Shown one piece after another: positions 1 to 8,904 of a DNA stretch of 64,000 bases. Position 1 is the first letter of the stretch. Every line of letters begins with the position of its first letter. Made by a program: the position numbers and the translations under genes. The notes below the pieces were generated by a model. The model saw nothing but the letters and a program-made list of their open reading frames with translations, searched no databases and was not told where the DNA came from. This DNA comes from an uncultured Bacteroidales bacterium (GTDB taxonomy: Bacteria > Bacteroidota > Bacteroidia > Bacteroidales > Bacteroidaceae), in assembly GCA_902800925.1 (NCBI GenBank), contig CADCGD010000011.1, positions 1-64,000 of the forward strand, in the 5' to 3' direction.

Positions 1-1
1 C

Positions 2-97
2 AACTCTCTCGTACAGGTTGTTGCTTGGTACGACAATGAGAACTCTTACACTTCTCAGATGGTTCGCACCATTAAGTACCTCGCTGAGCTGAAATAA
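2..97 (+). CDS. gap: Glyceraldehyde-3-phosphate dehydrogenase, C-terminal end (partial)
   Basis: Only the last 31 codons are in the window, and the gene enters from the left edge. The frame reads [21 protein letters not shown] and then TAA. The WYDNE-YSxQ-RT block is the conserved C-terminal signature of GAPDH, the NAD-dependent glycolytic enzyme that oxidises glyceraldehyde 3-phosphate. A terminator hairpin follows 24 nt after the stop. The call rests on this short but diagnostic tail. Confidence 0.9.
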   Translation, partial: NSLVQVVAWYDNENSYTSQMVRTIKYLAELK

Positions 98-120
98 TAC
101 CACTCAGAAATAAAAATTGT

Positions 121-150
121 GCCGTTCGATTTTGTCGGACGGCATTTTTT
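121..150 (+). terminator. Rho-independent terminator of gap
   Basis: Nine-base-pair stem (GCCGTTCGA pairing with TCGGACGGC, one G-U pair) around a TTTTG loop, followed by a run of T. The next gene's promoter begins inside this hairpin. Confidence 0.8.
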
Positions 151-161
151 GTGTAATTTTG
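131..161 (+). promoter_or_regulatory. Bacteroidetes sigma-70 type promoter of miaA
   Basis: TTTG at 131-134, 19 bp spacer, TAATTTTG at 154-161. This fits the TTTG/TAnnTTTG consensus of Bacteroidetes primary sigma factors. Transcription should begin a few bases downstream, so the miaA ATG at 171 would have almost no 5' leader. The -33 element lies inside the gap terminator stem. Confidence 0.65.
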
Positions 162-170
162 CCAACTGAT

Positions 171-1133
171 ATGCAGAAGATGATAACCATACTTGGTCCG
201 ACAGCTAGCGGCAAGACTCCTCTTGCAGCAGCTCTGGCGGCAGCATTGCCACCCGTCAATGGGGAATGTGGTGCAGAGATTATCTCTGCCGATTCCCGTC
301 AGGTCTATCGTCGCATGGATATCGGTACGGGCAAGGATCTTGTGGATTATCGCACTGTGGTTGGCAATTCCATCGCCAACATCCCTTATCACCTTATCGA
401 CATCGCTGAACCAGGCACAAAGTACAACCTCTTCCAATATCAACAGGACTTTTTCGATGCTTATCAAGATATAATAGGTAGAGAAAAGATGCCCATTCTC
501 TGTGGTGGTACAGGACTCTATATTGAGGCGGTACTGAAGGGCTACCAGCTGTCGCCAGTTCCTCAGAACCCAGAGCTGCGTCAGCGTCTAGAAGGCAAGA
601 CGCTCGACGAACTGACGCAGATGCTTACTGAGTTAAAGGCCAAGAATGGGTCGAACATGCACAACAAGACCGATGTGGACTCCTGTCAACGAGCCATCCG
701 CGCTATCGAGATTGAGGAGTACAATCTGCATACACCTACCCCCAAGCGTGAACTGCCGCCTATCGACTCATTGATTATCGGTGTCAATATCGATCGTGAG
801 TCCCGTCGCGAGAAGATTACCCACCGACTGAAAGCCCGTTTGGAAGAAGGTATGGTTGATGAGGTCAAAGGGCTGTTGGCTGAGGGAATACCTGCCGATG
901 ATCTCATCTATTATGGCTTGGAATATAAATACTTGACGGAATATATCATTGGCAAGACCACCTACGACGAGATGTTTACGCGCTTGGAGATTGCCATCCA
1001 CCAGTTTGCCAAACGTCAGATGACGTGGTTCCGTGGCATGGAGCGTCGAGGCTTCACCATCCACTGGATTGATGCTCTCCAGCCTATGGACGATAAGGTG
1101 CAACAGATATTGGCACGTTACGAAGAATTATAA
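171..1133 (+). CDS. miaA: tRNA dimethylallyltransferase MiaA
   Basis: Adds a dimethylallyl group to N6 of A37 in tRNAs that read codons starting with U. The protein (320 aa, about normal for MiaA) has the P-loop GPTASGKT at residues 9-16, the following DSRQVYRRMDIGTGK block and the C-terminal QFAKRQMTWFRGM segment typical of the family. I chose ATG 171 because the promoter -7 box ends at 161; an in-frame ATG at 180 is an alternative. An upstream ATG at 117 lies before the promoter and is rejected. The stop overlaps the next start by one base (TAATG), so the two genes are probably translationally coupled. Confidence 0.93.
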   Translation: MQKMITILGPTASGKTPLAAALAAALPPVNGECGAEIISADSRQVYRRMDIGTGKDLVDYRTVVGNSIANIPYHLIDIAEPGTKYNLFQYQQDFFDAYQDIIGREKMPILCGGTGLYIEAVLKGYQLSPVPQNPELRQRLEGKTLDELTQMLTELKAKNGSNMHNKTDVDSCQRAIRAIEIEEYNLHTPTPKRELPPIDSLIIGVNIDRESRREKITHRLKARLEEGMVDEVKGLLAEGIPADDLIYYGLEYKYLTEYIIGKTTYDEMFTRLEIAIHQFAKRQMTWFRGMERRGFTIHWIDALQPMDDKVQQILARYEEL

Positions 1134-2164
1134 TGGATATCAAGGAATTAAGAAACAAAACCCTTCAAGGTTGTGGATGCGTGTCGATAGGTATCGTCAT
1201 CCTGCTTATCATCGTTATACTTATCGGTATTTACGCTGAAGACGAAGAGCAGGAGGAGTCAAAGGCTGCTACGGAACAGCACGACAGCACCATGGTGAAG
1301 AAAGACAGCGTGGTGGTCAACGAACCCCTGCAGGGCGATCCTTACAAGGAGTTGGACGAGCTGATTGGCCTGAAACAGGTGAAGGAGGAGGTGCACTCGC
1401 TGGCCAACTTCGTGAAATTGCAGAAACAACGTGAGAAGCAGGGGTTGAAGACACCCAAGATGTCGTATCACCTTGTGTTTACCGGAAGTCCAGGCACGGG
1501 TAAGACCACCGTTGCGCGCATTGTGGCTCGTATTTATAAAGACCTGGGCGTGCTGAAGAAAGGGCATACCGTGGAGACGGACCGCAGCGGACTGGTGGCC
1601 AACTATATCGGACAGACAGCCACCAAGACCAATGCCATAGTGGACTCTGCATTGAATGGCGTGCTCTTTATCGATGAGGCCTATGCACTGGTGCCTCAGA
1701 ATCCTTCGCAAGACTATGGACAGGAAGCTATCTCGACGCTGTTGAAACGTATGGAGGACGATCGCGACAAATTGGTGGTGATTATTGCTGGCTACACCAA
1801 CGAGATGCAGCGTTTCATCGATTCGAATCCTGGCCTCCAGTCACGTTTCAATCGCTACATCAACTTCCCCGACTATACCAGTGCGGAGCTGACAGACATC
1901 TTCAAGATGTATATGAAGAAGAATCAGTACACGCTGGCACCTGATGCAGAGGTGTATCTCAAGGAACGCTTTGCCTATGTGGTGGCCCATAAGGACCGCA
2001 ACTTCGGTAATGCCCGTTTTGCCCGCAATGTCTTTGAGAAGAGCATCCAGCAACAGGCCAACCGCCTGGCAGGACAGACGAACCTCACCAAGACCCAGTT
2101 GACGGAACTCACCGTTGAAGACCTCAAGGGCGCTTTCTCGTCGAAGACAAATATCTCACGATAA
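1133..2164 (+). CDS. Membrane-anchored AAA+ ATPase, CbbX/CfxQ-like
   Basis: 343 aa. A hydrophobic segment at about residues 17-34 suggests an N-terminal membrane anchor, followed by an acidic and Lys-rich linker. The ATPase module has Walker A GSPGTGKTT (118-126), Walker B VLFIDEAYAL (from 177) and a sensor-1-like VVIIAGYTNEM stretch. Overall it resembles the CbxX/CfqX (CbbX) group, whose members remodel Rubisco or act in type VII secretion. No Rubisco is seen here, so the substrate is unknown. It starts on the last base of the miaA stop, which suggests co-transcription with miaA. Confidence 0.75.
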   Translation: MDIKELRNKTLQGCGCVSIGIVILLIIVILIGIYAEDEEQEESKAATEQHDSTMVKKDSVVVNEPLQGDPYKELDELIGLKQVKEEVHSLANFVKLQKQREKQGLKTPKMSYHLVFTGSPGTGKTTVARIVARIYKDLGVLKKGHTVETDRSGLVANYIGQTATKTNAIVDSALNGVLFIDEAYALVPQNPSQDYGQEAISTLLKRMEDDRDKLVVIIAGYTNEMQRFIDSNPGLQSRFNRYINFPDYTSAELTDIFKMYMKKNQYTLAPDAEVYLKERFAYVVAHKDRNFGNARFARNVFEKSIQQQANRLAGQTNLTKTQLTELTVEDLKGAFSSKTNISR

Positions 2165-2221
2165 CTGTAAGAACACCTACTGGAAAATTTGCAGCATTTT
2201 TATAAATAATCTGGAAAGAAG

Positions 2222-2599
2222 ATGAAGAAATTACTTACAATTGTCATCATCCTGCTGATAGCGGTATTGATGACGCAGACAGTACCAAGTAAGAAAGCCC
2301 ATAAGGAGGCCATGATGAAGGCTATCAAGGAGTATGTGGACGAGAAAGCCGAGGAACAGGGCTTTGGCGACAATGTGCTGACAGATATTGGCAAGGCCGT
2401 GGTGAACAAAGGTATTGAGGTGGCGCTGAACGCAAAGCTGAAGGTTCACAACTACTACCTCTGGAATACGACGACAGTGCGTCTGGACGGCAAGGATCAA
2501 CTGTTGTCGGTAGGTGTACTGGGACAGGTGTTGACTTTCGACAAGGACATGCTGAAAGAGCGTATAGAGAAGGCAGACAATGTAGAATCGGAAGAGTAA
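2222..2599 (+). CDS. Small exported or membrane-anchored protein (DUF4359-like)
   Basis: 125 aa with an N-terminal hydrophobic segment (about residues 4-19) and a charged, helical remainder ending in a Glu-rich tail. The TVPSKKAHKEAM stretch after the hydrophobic segment resembles the DUF4359 family of small bacterial proteins; the assignment is from memory and tentative. The gene sits 57 nt after the AAA+ ATPase in the same direction and may share its transcript. It ends before a strong bidirectional terminator. Function unknown. Confidence 0.6.
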   Translation: MKKLLTIVIILLIAVLMTQTVPSKKAHKEAMMKAIKEYVDEKAEEQGFGDNVLTDIGKAVVNKGIEVALNAKLKVHNYYLWNTTTVRLDGKDQLLSVGVLGQVLTFDKDMLKERIEKADNVESEE

Positions 2600-2630
2600 A
2601 GAACGTCCTAATAGACGATTATCTAAGGTA

Positions 2631-2672
2631 AACAATAAAGGCTGCGAATCAATCATCGCAGCCTTTATTGTT
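2631..2672. terminator. Bidirectional terminator between convergent genes
   Basis: Perfect 17-bp inverted repeat (2631-2647 with 2656-2672) around an 8-nt loop. The outer part of the stem is A-rich on one side and T-rich on the other, so it can terminate both the plus-strand genes on the left and metG on the right. Confidence 0.85.
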
Positions 2673-2702
2673 TAATCTTTAATATTTAATCTTTCATGTA
2701 TT

Positions 2703-4769
2703 TTATCCTACTTGTGAGCCTGGCTTTACTTCTTTTGTCGTAGTCACCACGCTGAGGCTCTCGTCGGCATCGACGGCAGAGAGAATCATGCCCTGGCTCT
2801 CGATGCCCATCATGGTGCGGGGAGCGAAGTTGGCCACGAAGAGGATGCTCTTGCCGATGAGCTCTTCGGGATTCGCGTAGAAGGCGGCAATACCTGAGCA
2901 GATGGTGCGGTCAACACCTGAGCCGTCGTCGATGGTGAACTGCAGCAGTTTTTTGGACTTCTTCACCTTCTGGCAGTCCTTGACTAGACCTACGCGGATA
3001 TCAAGCTTTTCGAAGTCCTCGAAGCTGACGGTATCCTTGATGGGGGCAGCCTTATACTGGGCAGCCTCGTTGGCTTTCTTGGTGGCTGCCAGCTTGTCGA
3101 GCTGCTTCTGGATGACATCGTCCTCAATCTTCTCGAACAGCAGGGCAGGCTCACCCAGCTGGTGACCAGCCTTCAGCAGGTCGGTAGAACCCAGCTCGTC
3201 CCACTCGAAGCTCTCTAGGTTCAGCATGTCGCGCAGCTTCTTGCTGCTGAAGGGTAGGAAGGGCTCGAAGGCGATGGCGAGGTTGGCAGTGAGCTGCAGA
3301 CAGATGTTCAGGATGGTCTCGCAACGCTTCTGGTCGGTCTTCCACACCTTCCAGGGCTCGCACTCAGTGATGTAGCGGTTGCCGATACGTGCCAGATTCA
3401 TGGCCTCGAACTGGGCGTCGCGGAACTTAAACTGGTCGAGCAGTGCTTCCACCTTACCCTTCACGTCCTTGAACTCTGCCAGAGCGGCCTTGTCGACATC
3501 CTGCAGTTCGCCGCAGGCGGGAACGACGCCGTTCCAGTATTTCTTGGTGAGCTGCAGGGCACGGTTGACGAAGTTGCCATAGACAGCCACGAGCTCGTTG
3601 TTGTTACGATCCTGGAAGTCCTTCCAAGTGAAGTTGTTGTCCTTGGTCTCAGGGGCGTTAGCTGTCAGCACATAGCGCAGCACGTCCTGCTTGCCAGGCA
3701 TGTCCTCGAGGTATTCGTGCAACCAGACAGCCCAATTGCGTGAGGTAGAGATCTTGTCGTTCTCCAGGTTCAGGAACTCATTAGAAGGCACGTTGTCAGG
3801 CATGATATACTTACCGTGGGCCTTCATCATGACGGGGAAGATGATGCAGTGGAACACGATGTTGTCCTTGCCAATGAAGTGTACCAGACGGGTCTCCTCG
3901 TCCTGCCACCACTTCTCCCAGTTTCCCCACTTCTCGGGGTTGTTCTTGCAGAGCTCGACAGTGTTGGACACGTAGCCGATGGGGGCGTCGAACCAAACGT
4001 AGAGCACCTTACCCTCAGCACCCTCGATGGGTACGGGGATACCCCAATTGAGGTCGCGTGTCATGGCACGGGGCTGCAGGTCCATCTCCAACCAGCTCTT
4101 GCACTGGCCATAGACGTTGGGACGCCACTCCTTGTGACCCTCCAGAATCCACTGCTTCAGCCAGTCCTGATATTCGTTCAGAGGGAGGTACCAGTTCTTG
4201 GTCTCCTTGAGCACGGGGGTAGAACCAGAGATGGTAGACTTAGGATTGATGAGCTCCGTAGGGCTGAGGTCGCGACCACACTTCTCACACTGGTCGCCAT
4301 AGGCACCCTCGTTGTGGCAGTGGGGGCATTCGCCAGTGACATAGCGGTCTGCCAGGAACTGCTTGGCCTCTTCGTCGTAGAGCTGCTCGGTGGTCTCCTC
4401 GACCAGCTTGCCCTCGTCGTAGAGCTTGCGGAACCATTCAGCGGCAAACTTATGGTGTGTCTCGCTGGTAGTACGGCTGTAGACGTCGAAAGAGATGCCG
4501 AACTCCTGGAACGAGTCCTTGATCATCTTATGATAGCGGTCCACGACGTCCTGTGGGGTGATGCCCTCCTTGCGGGCACGAACGGTGATGGGTACACCAT
4601 GCTCGTCAGAGCCTCCGATAAACATGACATCCTCCTTCTTCAGACGCAGGTAGCGCACGTAGATATCTGCTGGGATATAGACGCCAGCGAGGTGACCGAT
4701 ATGCACACCACCATTAGCGTAGGGTAGGGCTGAGGTCACTGTTGTTCTCTTGAATTTCTTTTCTGCCAT
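2703..4769 (-). CDS. metG: Methionyl-tRNA synthetase
   Basis: Charges tRNA-Met with methionine. 688 aa, the long form. The HIGH signature is at residues 23-26, and a zinc-knuckle insertion with CPHC and CEKC pairs is near residues 147-165. The KMSKS loop is the variant KISTS at 339-343. The C-terminal domain (from about 580, [14 protein letters not shown]) is the EMAP/Trbp111-type tRNA-binding fold found in dimeric MetRS. The gene stands alone on the minus strand between a convergent terminator and the divergent yhhQ promoter. Confidence 0.95.
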   Translation of the reverse strand: MAEKKFKRTTVTSALPYANGGVHIGHLAGVYIPADIYVRYLRLKKEDVMFIGGSDEHGVPITVRARKEGITPQDVVDRYHKMIKDSFQEFGISFDVYSRTTSETHHKFAAEWFRKLYDEGKLVEETTEQLYDEEAKQFLADRYVTGECPHCHNEGAYGDQCEKCGRDLSPTELINPKSTISGSTPVLKETKNWYLPLNEYQDWLKQWILEGHKEWRPNVYGQCKSWLEMDLQPRAMTRDLNWGIPVPIEGAEGKVLYVWFDAPIGYVSNTVELCKNNPEKWGNWEKWWQDEETRLVHFIGKDNIVFHCIIFPVMMKAHGKYIMPDNVPSNEFLNLENDKISTSRNWAVWLHEYLEDMPGKQDVLRYVLTANAPETKDNNFTWKDFQDRNNNELVAVYGNFVNRALQLTKKYWNGVVPACGELQDVDKAALAEFKDVKGKVEALLDQFKFRDAQFEAMNLARIGNRYITECEPWKVWKTDQKRCETILNICLQLTANLAIAFEPFLPFSSKKLRDMLNLESFEWDELGSTDLLKAGHQLGEPALLFEKIEDDVIQKQLDKLAATKKANEAAQYKAAPIKDTVSFEDFEKLDIRVGLVKDCQKVKKSKKLLQFTIDDGSGVDRTICSGIAAFYANPEELIGKSILFVANFAPRTMMGIESQGMILSAVDADESLSVVTTTKEVKPGSQVG

Positions 4770-4847
4770 TTTCTTATTTTTTTCGATTTTGGGTGCAAAA
4801 TTACAAAATAATTATGAATTATGCATTATTAATTAGGAATTATTTTG

Positions 4848-4923
4848 TACCTTTGCAGCCGCTTTTAGTAACAGGGGTACTTGCAGAGGCTATGAGAAGC
4901 CTGACCCCCTTTAACAAAACAAG
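4848..4923 (+). promoter_or_regulatory. Promoter and structured leader of the yhhQ-queF unit
   Basis: The -7 box TACCTTTG is at 4848-4855; no clear -33 TTTG is seen. The roughly 70-nt leader can form a stem AGGGGU/ACCCCCU (4873-4878 with 4904-4910) enclosing a hairpin AGGCU/AGCCU (4887-4891 with 4898-4902) with loop AUGAGA. CUUG at 4880-4883 can pair with CAAG at 4920-4923, just ahead of the ATG at 4930, giving a possible pseudoknot. It matches no riboswitch consensus I can recall, including preQ1-I. A ligand-sensing role is an inference from the gene it precedes. Confidence 0.45.
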
Positions 4924-4929
4924 AATAAT

Positions 4930-5631
4930 ATGGAAGAAAAGAAACGTGTCAGCGTGCTGTTTATGCTTTTCGGCACCCTGTTCTGCGTCTGCCTGATTAC
5001 GGCAAACGTACTGGAAACAAAGCAACTCTCGTTCGGACCTGTCAACCTGACAGCAGGTATTATCGTGTTCCCTGTGAGCTACATCATCAATGATGTGGTG
5101 TGTGAGGTGTGGGGATATAGTCGTACGCGCATGCTCATCTGGATGGGCTTCGCCATGAACTTCTTCTTTGTCGTCATGGGTGCGATAGCCGACTGGATTC
5201 CTGGTGCCGATTACTGGGACGGTGATGCAGGATTTCACCAGATTTTCGGACTGGCACCGCGTATTGCGCTGGCCTCGTTTGTCGCCTTTATCTGCGGTTC
5301 GTTCACCAATGCCTATGTGATGTCGAAGATGAAGCTGTCAGCTAAGGACAGCGGAGCATTTAAGAAGAACTTCTCCATGCGTGCCATCCTGAGTACCGTG
5401 TTTGGTGAGGGTGTCGACTCCATCATCTTCTTCCCGCTGGCCCTGGGTGGCGTCATCCCCTGGGAGGAGATGCCGTCGCTGATGATTTCGCAGGTGACGC
5501 TGAAGACGCTCTACGAAATACTGGTATTGCCTGTGACCATCCGTGTGGTAGAGTACACGAAGAAGCGTGACCACGAGGACGTCTATGACGAAGATATCAA
5601 CTACAACATATTCAATATTCTTAAAATCTAA
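4930..5631 (+). CDS. yhhQ: Queuosine precursor transporter (YhhQ/VUT family)
   Basis: 233 aa integral membrane protein with about six hydrophobic helices. The segment VSYIINDVVCEVWGYSRTR and the later FGEGVDSIIFFP motif are hallmarks of the YhhQ (DUF165/VUT) family, which imports the 7-deazaguanines preQ0 or preQ1. The neighbour queF, which reduces preQ0 to preQ1, supports this role. No queC, queD or queE is present between or beside them, so the locus looks like salvage rather than complete synthesis. The other genes could lie elsewhere. Confidence 0.88.
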   Translation: MEEKKRVSVLFMLFGTLFCVCLITANVLETKQLSFGPVNLTAGIIVFPVSYIINDVVCEVWGYSRTRMLIWMGFAMNFFFVVMGAIADWIPGADYWDGDAGFHQIFGLAPRIALASFVAFICGSFTNAYVMSKMKLSAKDSGAFKKNFSMRAILSTVFGEGVDSIIFFPLALGGVIPWEEMPSLMISQVTLKTLYEILVLPVTIRVVEYTKKRDHEDVYDEDINYNIFNILKI

Positions 5632-5647
5632 AAGACAATAGGATTTT

Positions 5648-5778
5648 TAACGACAACTTAGACAACAAGGACAACATGCCAACGACGGCAACCGCCGTCT
5701 ACGGAGTCCTTGTCAAGCATAGAAAAATGTTGTCTTTGTTGTCTAAGTTGTCGTCAAAATAAAAATAGTTGTCGTTAA
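5648..5778 (+). repeat. Large inverted repeat with nested hairpin and competing third arm
   Basis: Fills the yhhQ-queF spacer. Arms of 28 nt (5650-5677 and 5727-5754) are complementary except for one G-U pair. The loop holds a second perfect hairpin, GACGGC-AACC-GCCGTC, at 5684-5699. A further copy of the outer-arm end (AGTTGTCGTTAA, 5767-5778) is complementary to 5648-5659, so the left arm can pair with either of two downstream segments. The last arm ends 19 nt before the queF ATG. Confidence 0.8.
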
Positions 5779-5797
5779 ACCAAAAACAAGTTGTATT

Positions 5798-6259
5798 ATG
5801 AAGAGAGAAGATGAAGGCCTGCAGCTGTTAGGCAAGAAGACAGAATATAAGATGACCTATGCTCCAGAGGTGCTGGAGACGTTTGAGAACAAGCATAAGG
5901 ACAACGACTACTGGGTACAGTTCAACTGCCCTGAGTTTACGTCGCTGTGTCCTATTACTGGTCAGCCCGACTTTGCAGAAATCAAGATTATGTATATCCC
6001 TGGCGAGCGCATGGTGGAGTCGAAGAGTCTGAAGCTCTACCTCTTCTCGTTCCGCAACCACGGCGATTTCCACGAGGACTGCGTGAACATCATCATGAAG
6101 GACTTGGTGAAACTCATGCAGCCTAAATATATAGAGGTGGTGGGACTATTCACTCCGCGTGGTGGCATCAGCATCTATCCATATGCTAACTACGGACAGC
6201 CAGGAACAAAATACGCTGCCCTTGCAGAGCAGCGCCTTTTGAATTATCAGTTACGCTAA
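5798..6259 (+). CDS. queF: NADPH-dependent 7-cyano-7-deazaguanine reductase QueF
   Basis: Reduces the nitrile of preQ0 to the amine of preQ1 in queuosine synthesis. 153 aa, the single-domain (YkvM-type) form. Cys51 in [12 protein letters not shown] is the expected nucleophile that forms the thioimide. The [15 protein letters not shown] block (from about residue 78) is the QueF substrate and NADPH signature. It follows yhhQ in the same direction across a structured spacer, giving a preQ0 import-and-reduce pair. Confidence 0.95.
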   Translation: MKREDEGLQLLGKKTEYKMTYAPEVLETFENKHKDNDYWVQFNCPEFTSLCPITGQPDFAEIKIMYIPGERMVESKSLKLYLFSFRNHGDFHEDCVNIIMKDLVKLMQPKYIEVVGLFTPRGGISIYPYANYGQPGTKYAALAEQRLLNYQLR

Positions 6260-6262
6260 GTC

Positions 6263-7021
6263 CTATTCCACTTTGCGATAATATTCTTGTACGTGGTCGC
6301 GGAATTCCAAAATGAGGGAGTCTGCAGTGAGTAGTCGTATCTGTACGGTATCAATTTCAGGCACGTCGCCCTCTTGTGAGAATCCTGCTATAGTGTCGGC
6401 TTTCAGAATCAGCTGACCGTTATAGAAGTGCCAGTCGGTATAGCGCTTGATGGAGGGGTACTCCACAGGCGACATATCGTCGGTAGTGGTGCGTCGACGC
6501 ATGCCTCCTCGAGCTGATGCAGTGAAGTCGCGTTTCAGTCGCAGGGAGTATTCGCGAGGAGTTATCATCAGTTGGCGCAGCGAGTCGGGCATACGCTCTA
6601 TCATGCGGCGTTGCATACGCTTGTGCATGCTCTCAGGTGTTCGCAACTGTGGCAGTACCTGATAGCACCATTCTCCTTTCAACATTTCCATATTGACTAC
6701 GCTGAGTGCTTCGTCGCGGTCTTCAGGATTAACGGTGACTGCCAATTCGTCGCCGATGCGTGGACGTCCGTAGATGCGGTGTTGCTGGAAGGCGTTGATG
6801 ATATCAAACGTGTCAGGGTCACCACCAGAGTAGGGGAGGAACACCAATACAGAGTCTGTGCATCCGTCACATGCCAATCCATAGAGGGCAGAGTCGCCCG
6901 GTAGATTCTTTTTCAGACTGATGGCATCGTCTGCTACGTCTGTGACAGCCGGTTGCTGATTACTGCCGCATGCACCCATTAAGAGCACGGTGGCAAAGAT
7001 GAAAAGAATGGCCTTTTTCAT
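6263..7021 (-). CDS. Uncharacterised lipoprotein
   Basis: 252 aa with a lipoprotein signal peptide: positive MKK start, hydrophobic core, and lipobox LMGAC with Cys18. The mature part contains CDGCTDSVLVFLPY and a C-terminal region rich in beta-type segments (WHFYNGQLILKAD, VQIRLLTADSLILEF), possibly lipocalin-like. I recognise no family with confidence. It converges on queF (3 nt between stops) and is transcribed from a promoter divergent from the OadA-like gene. Confidence 0.7.
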   Translation of the reverse strand: MKKAILFIFATVLLMGACGSNQQPAVTDVADDAISLKKNLPGDSALYGLACDGCTDSVLVFLPYSGGDPDTFDIINAFQQHRIYGRPRIGDELAVTVNPEDRDEALSVVNMEMLKGEWCYQVLPQLRTPESMHKRMQRRMIERMPDSLRQLMITPREYSLRLKRDFTASARGGMRRRTTTDDMSPVEYPSIKRYTDWHFYNGQLILKADTIAGFSQEGDVPEIDTVQIRLLTADSLILEFRDHVQEYYRKVE

Positions 7022-7041
7022 TGTTTTGATAAATTATTGTG

Positions 7042-7080
7042 CAAAAGTAAGAAATAATTCTCAATTATTTTGTATCTTTG
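7042..7080. promoter_or_regulatory. Divergent promoter pair
   Basis: The minus-strand box TACTTTTG (7049 down to 7042) serves the lipoprotein gene. The plus-strand box TATCTTTG (7073-7080) serves the carboxyltransferase gene, whose ATG at 7113 lies 32 nt downstream. An in-frame ATG at 6990 lies upstream of the promoter and is therefore not the start. Confidence 0.6.
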
Positions 7081-7112
7081 CAGAAAATTATGTATCAAAA
7101 TTTGAAAATAGC

Positions 7113-8888
7113 ATGAAAAAGAAGATTAAGTTTAGTCTTGTGTACCGCGACATGTGGCAGTCGTCTGGTAAGTTTCAGCCCCGTAAGGATCAGTTAGAGC
7201 GCATTGCTCCCGTCATCATCGACATGGGATGCTTTGCTCGTGTAGAAACCAACGGTGGTGCCTTCGAGCAGGTGAACCTGATGGCTGGCGAGAACCCCAA
7301 CCTGGCAGTGCGTGCTTTCTGTAAGCCGTTCAATGAGGTGGGCATCCAGACGCACATGCTAGATCGTGGTCTGAACGCGCTACGTATGTATCCCGTACCA
7401 GATGACGTACGTGAACTGATGTATAAGGTGAAGAAGGCCCAGGGTGTGGATATTCCCCGTATTTTCTGTGGTCTGAACGATACGCGTAACATTATCCCTA
7501 GCATCAAGTGGGCCAAGGCCGCTGGCATGATTCCACAGGCTACGCTGTGTATCACCACCAGTCCTGTACATACTGTAGAGTACTACTCAAAGATTGCTGA
7601 CGAGGTGATTGCTGCTGGTGCTGAGGAAATTTGTCTGAAGGATATGGCCGGTATCGGACAGCCCGCCTTGCTGGGTGCCCTGACCAAGGCCATCAAGACG
7701 AAACATCCTGATATCATCATCCAGTACCATGGCCATTCAGGCCCTGGTCTGTCCATGGCCTCTATCCTGGAGGTATGTAACAATGGTGCCGACATCATCG
7801 ATACCGCCATCGAGCCACTGTCTTGGGGTAAGGTTCATCCCGATATCATCTCCGTACAGTCCATGCTGAAGAACGAAGGCTTCGAGGTGGCCGATATTAA
7901 TATGAACGCGTATATGCAGGCTCGCAGCCTCACGCAGGAGTTCATCGACGACTGGCTGGGCTACTTCATCAATCCTGCCAACAAGCACATGTCAAGCCTC
8001 CTGCTCGGCAGTGGTCTGCCTGGTGGCATGATGGGCTCTATGATGGCTGACCTTGGTCCTATCCAGAGCATGATCAACAAGCTGCGCGAGAAGAAGGGCG
8101 AGCCCACACTGTCTATGGACGACATGCTCGTCAAGCTGTTCAACGAGGTAGAGTACGTATGGCCTCGCGTGGGTTATCCCCCATTGGTGACACCGTTCTC
8201 TCAGTATACCAAGAACATCGCACTGATGAACCTGCTGACTATGGAGCAGGGCAAGGGTCGTTATGTCATGATGGACGACGCCATCTGGGGCATGATTCTC
8301 GGCAAGAGCGGCAAGGTGCCTGGCACCATCGATCCCGAATTCATCGAGCTGGCCAAGAAGCAGAACCGTGAATTCACCGATGCCGATCCTCACACCCTCA
8401 TTCCCAACGCCCTCGAAGGCTTCAAGAAGGAGATGGACGAGAACGGTTGGGACTATGGTCAGGACAACGAAGAGCTCTTCGAGCTGGCTATGCACCCAGA
8501 GCAGTACCGTCCGTTCAAGAGTGGTCAGGCTAAGAAGCAGCTGCTGGCTGACATCCAGAAGGCCAAGGACGCTAAGCTCGGTTCTAAGCTGAGCCCTGCT
8601 GAGATTGCTGCCTTCAAGCATGCCAAGGCTGACGCACTGACGGCTCCCGTTGCTGGTCAGGTGTACTATGAGTTCTCTGGCGAGGGCGCTTGCGAGCCTT
8701 GTCTGGAACCATTCATTGGCCAGCAGTACAAGGAGGGCGACACCTTCTGCTATATCCAGGCTCCTTGGGGTGAGATTGTTCCCATTCCTGCTGCTATTGG
8801 CGGTAAACTTGTGGAGGTTGCTGCCAAGCAAGGTGCCAAGGTGCGCAAGGGCGACAACCTCGGTTGGATAGAACGGTCAGAAGCTTAG
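7113..8888 (+). CDS. Oxaloacetate decarboxylase alpha / carboxyltransferase 5S-like protein, biotinyl domain without lysine
   Basis: 591 aa. The N-terminal HMGL-like TIM barrel (SLVYRDMWQSS near the start, later EEICLKDMAGIGQP and the metal-binding QYHGHSGPG) and the PYC/OADA conserved domain place it with carboxyltransferase subunits that move CO2 between biotin and oxaloacetate, pyruvate or methylmalonyl-CoA. The C-terminal ~80 residues look like a biotin/lipoyl carrier domain, but the expected AMKM is APWG (550-553), so no biotinyl lysine is present there. A separate carrier subunit may supply biotin. The start follows from the promoter at 7073-7080. It is 16 nt upstream of the binding-protein gene. 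Confidence 0.85.
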   Translation: MKKKIKFSLVYRDMWQSSGKFQPRKDQLERIAPVIIDMGCFARVETNGGAFEQVNLMAGENPNLAVRAFCKPFNEVGIQTHMLDRGLNALRMYPVPDDVRELMYKVKKAQGVDIPRIFCGLNDTRNIIPSIKWAKAAGMIPQATLCITTSPVHTVEYYSKIADEVIAAGAEEICLKDMAGIGQPALLGALTKAIKTKHPDIIIQYHGHSGPGLSMASILEVCNNGADIIDTAIEPLSWGKVHPDIISVQSMLKNEGFEVADINMNAYMQARSLTQEFIDDWLGYFINPANKHMSSLLLGSGLPGGMMGSMMADLGPIQSMINKLREKKGEPTLSMDDMLVKLFNEVEYVWPRVGYPPLVTPFSQYTKNIALMNLLTMEQGKGRYVMMDDAIWGMILGKSGKVPGTIDPEFIELAKKQNREFTDADPHTLIPNALEGFKKEMDENGWDYGQDNEELFELAMHPEQYRPFKSGQAKKQLLADIQKAKDAKLGSKLSPAEIAAFKHAKADALTAPVAGQVYYEFSGEGACEPCLEPFIGQQYKEGDTFCYIQAPWGEIVPIPAAIGGKLVEVAAKQGAKVRKGDNLGWIERSEA

Positions 8889-8904
8889 TGGACAGCTTTT
8901 TGTC

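Noticed and set aside
3816-4727. 303-codon open frame opposite metG
   Set aside because: It lies wholly antisense to a certain MetRS gene, has shadow-like composition (Leu/Val/Gly/Asp rich) and no promoter or start signal.
4856-4929. Known riboswitch (preQ1-I or TPP) before yhhQ
   Set aside because: The conserved core sequences of both classes are absent; only a generic structured leader can be claimed.
7992-8831. 279-codon frame antisense to the carboxyltransferase
   Set aside because: It mirrors a conserved coding sequence; the protein has no family features and no promoter.
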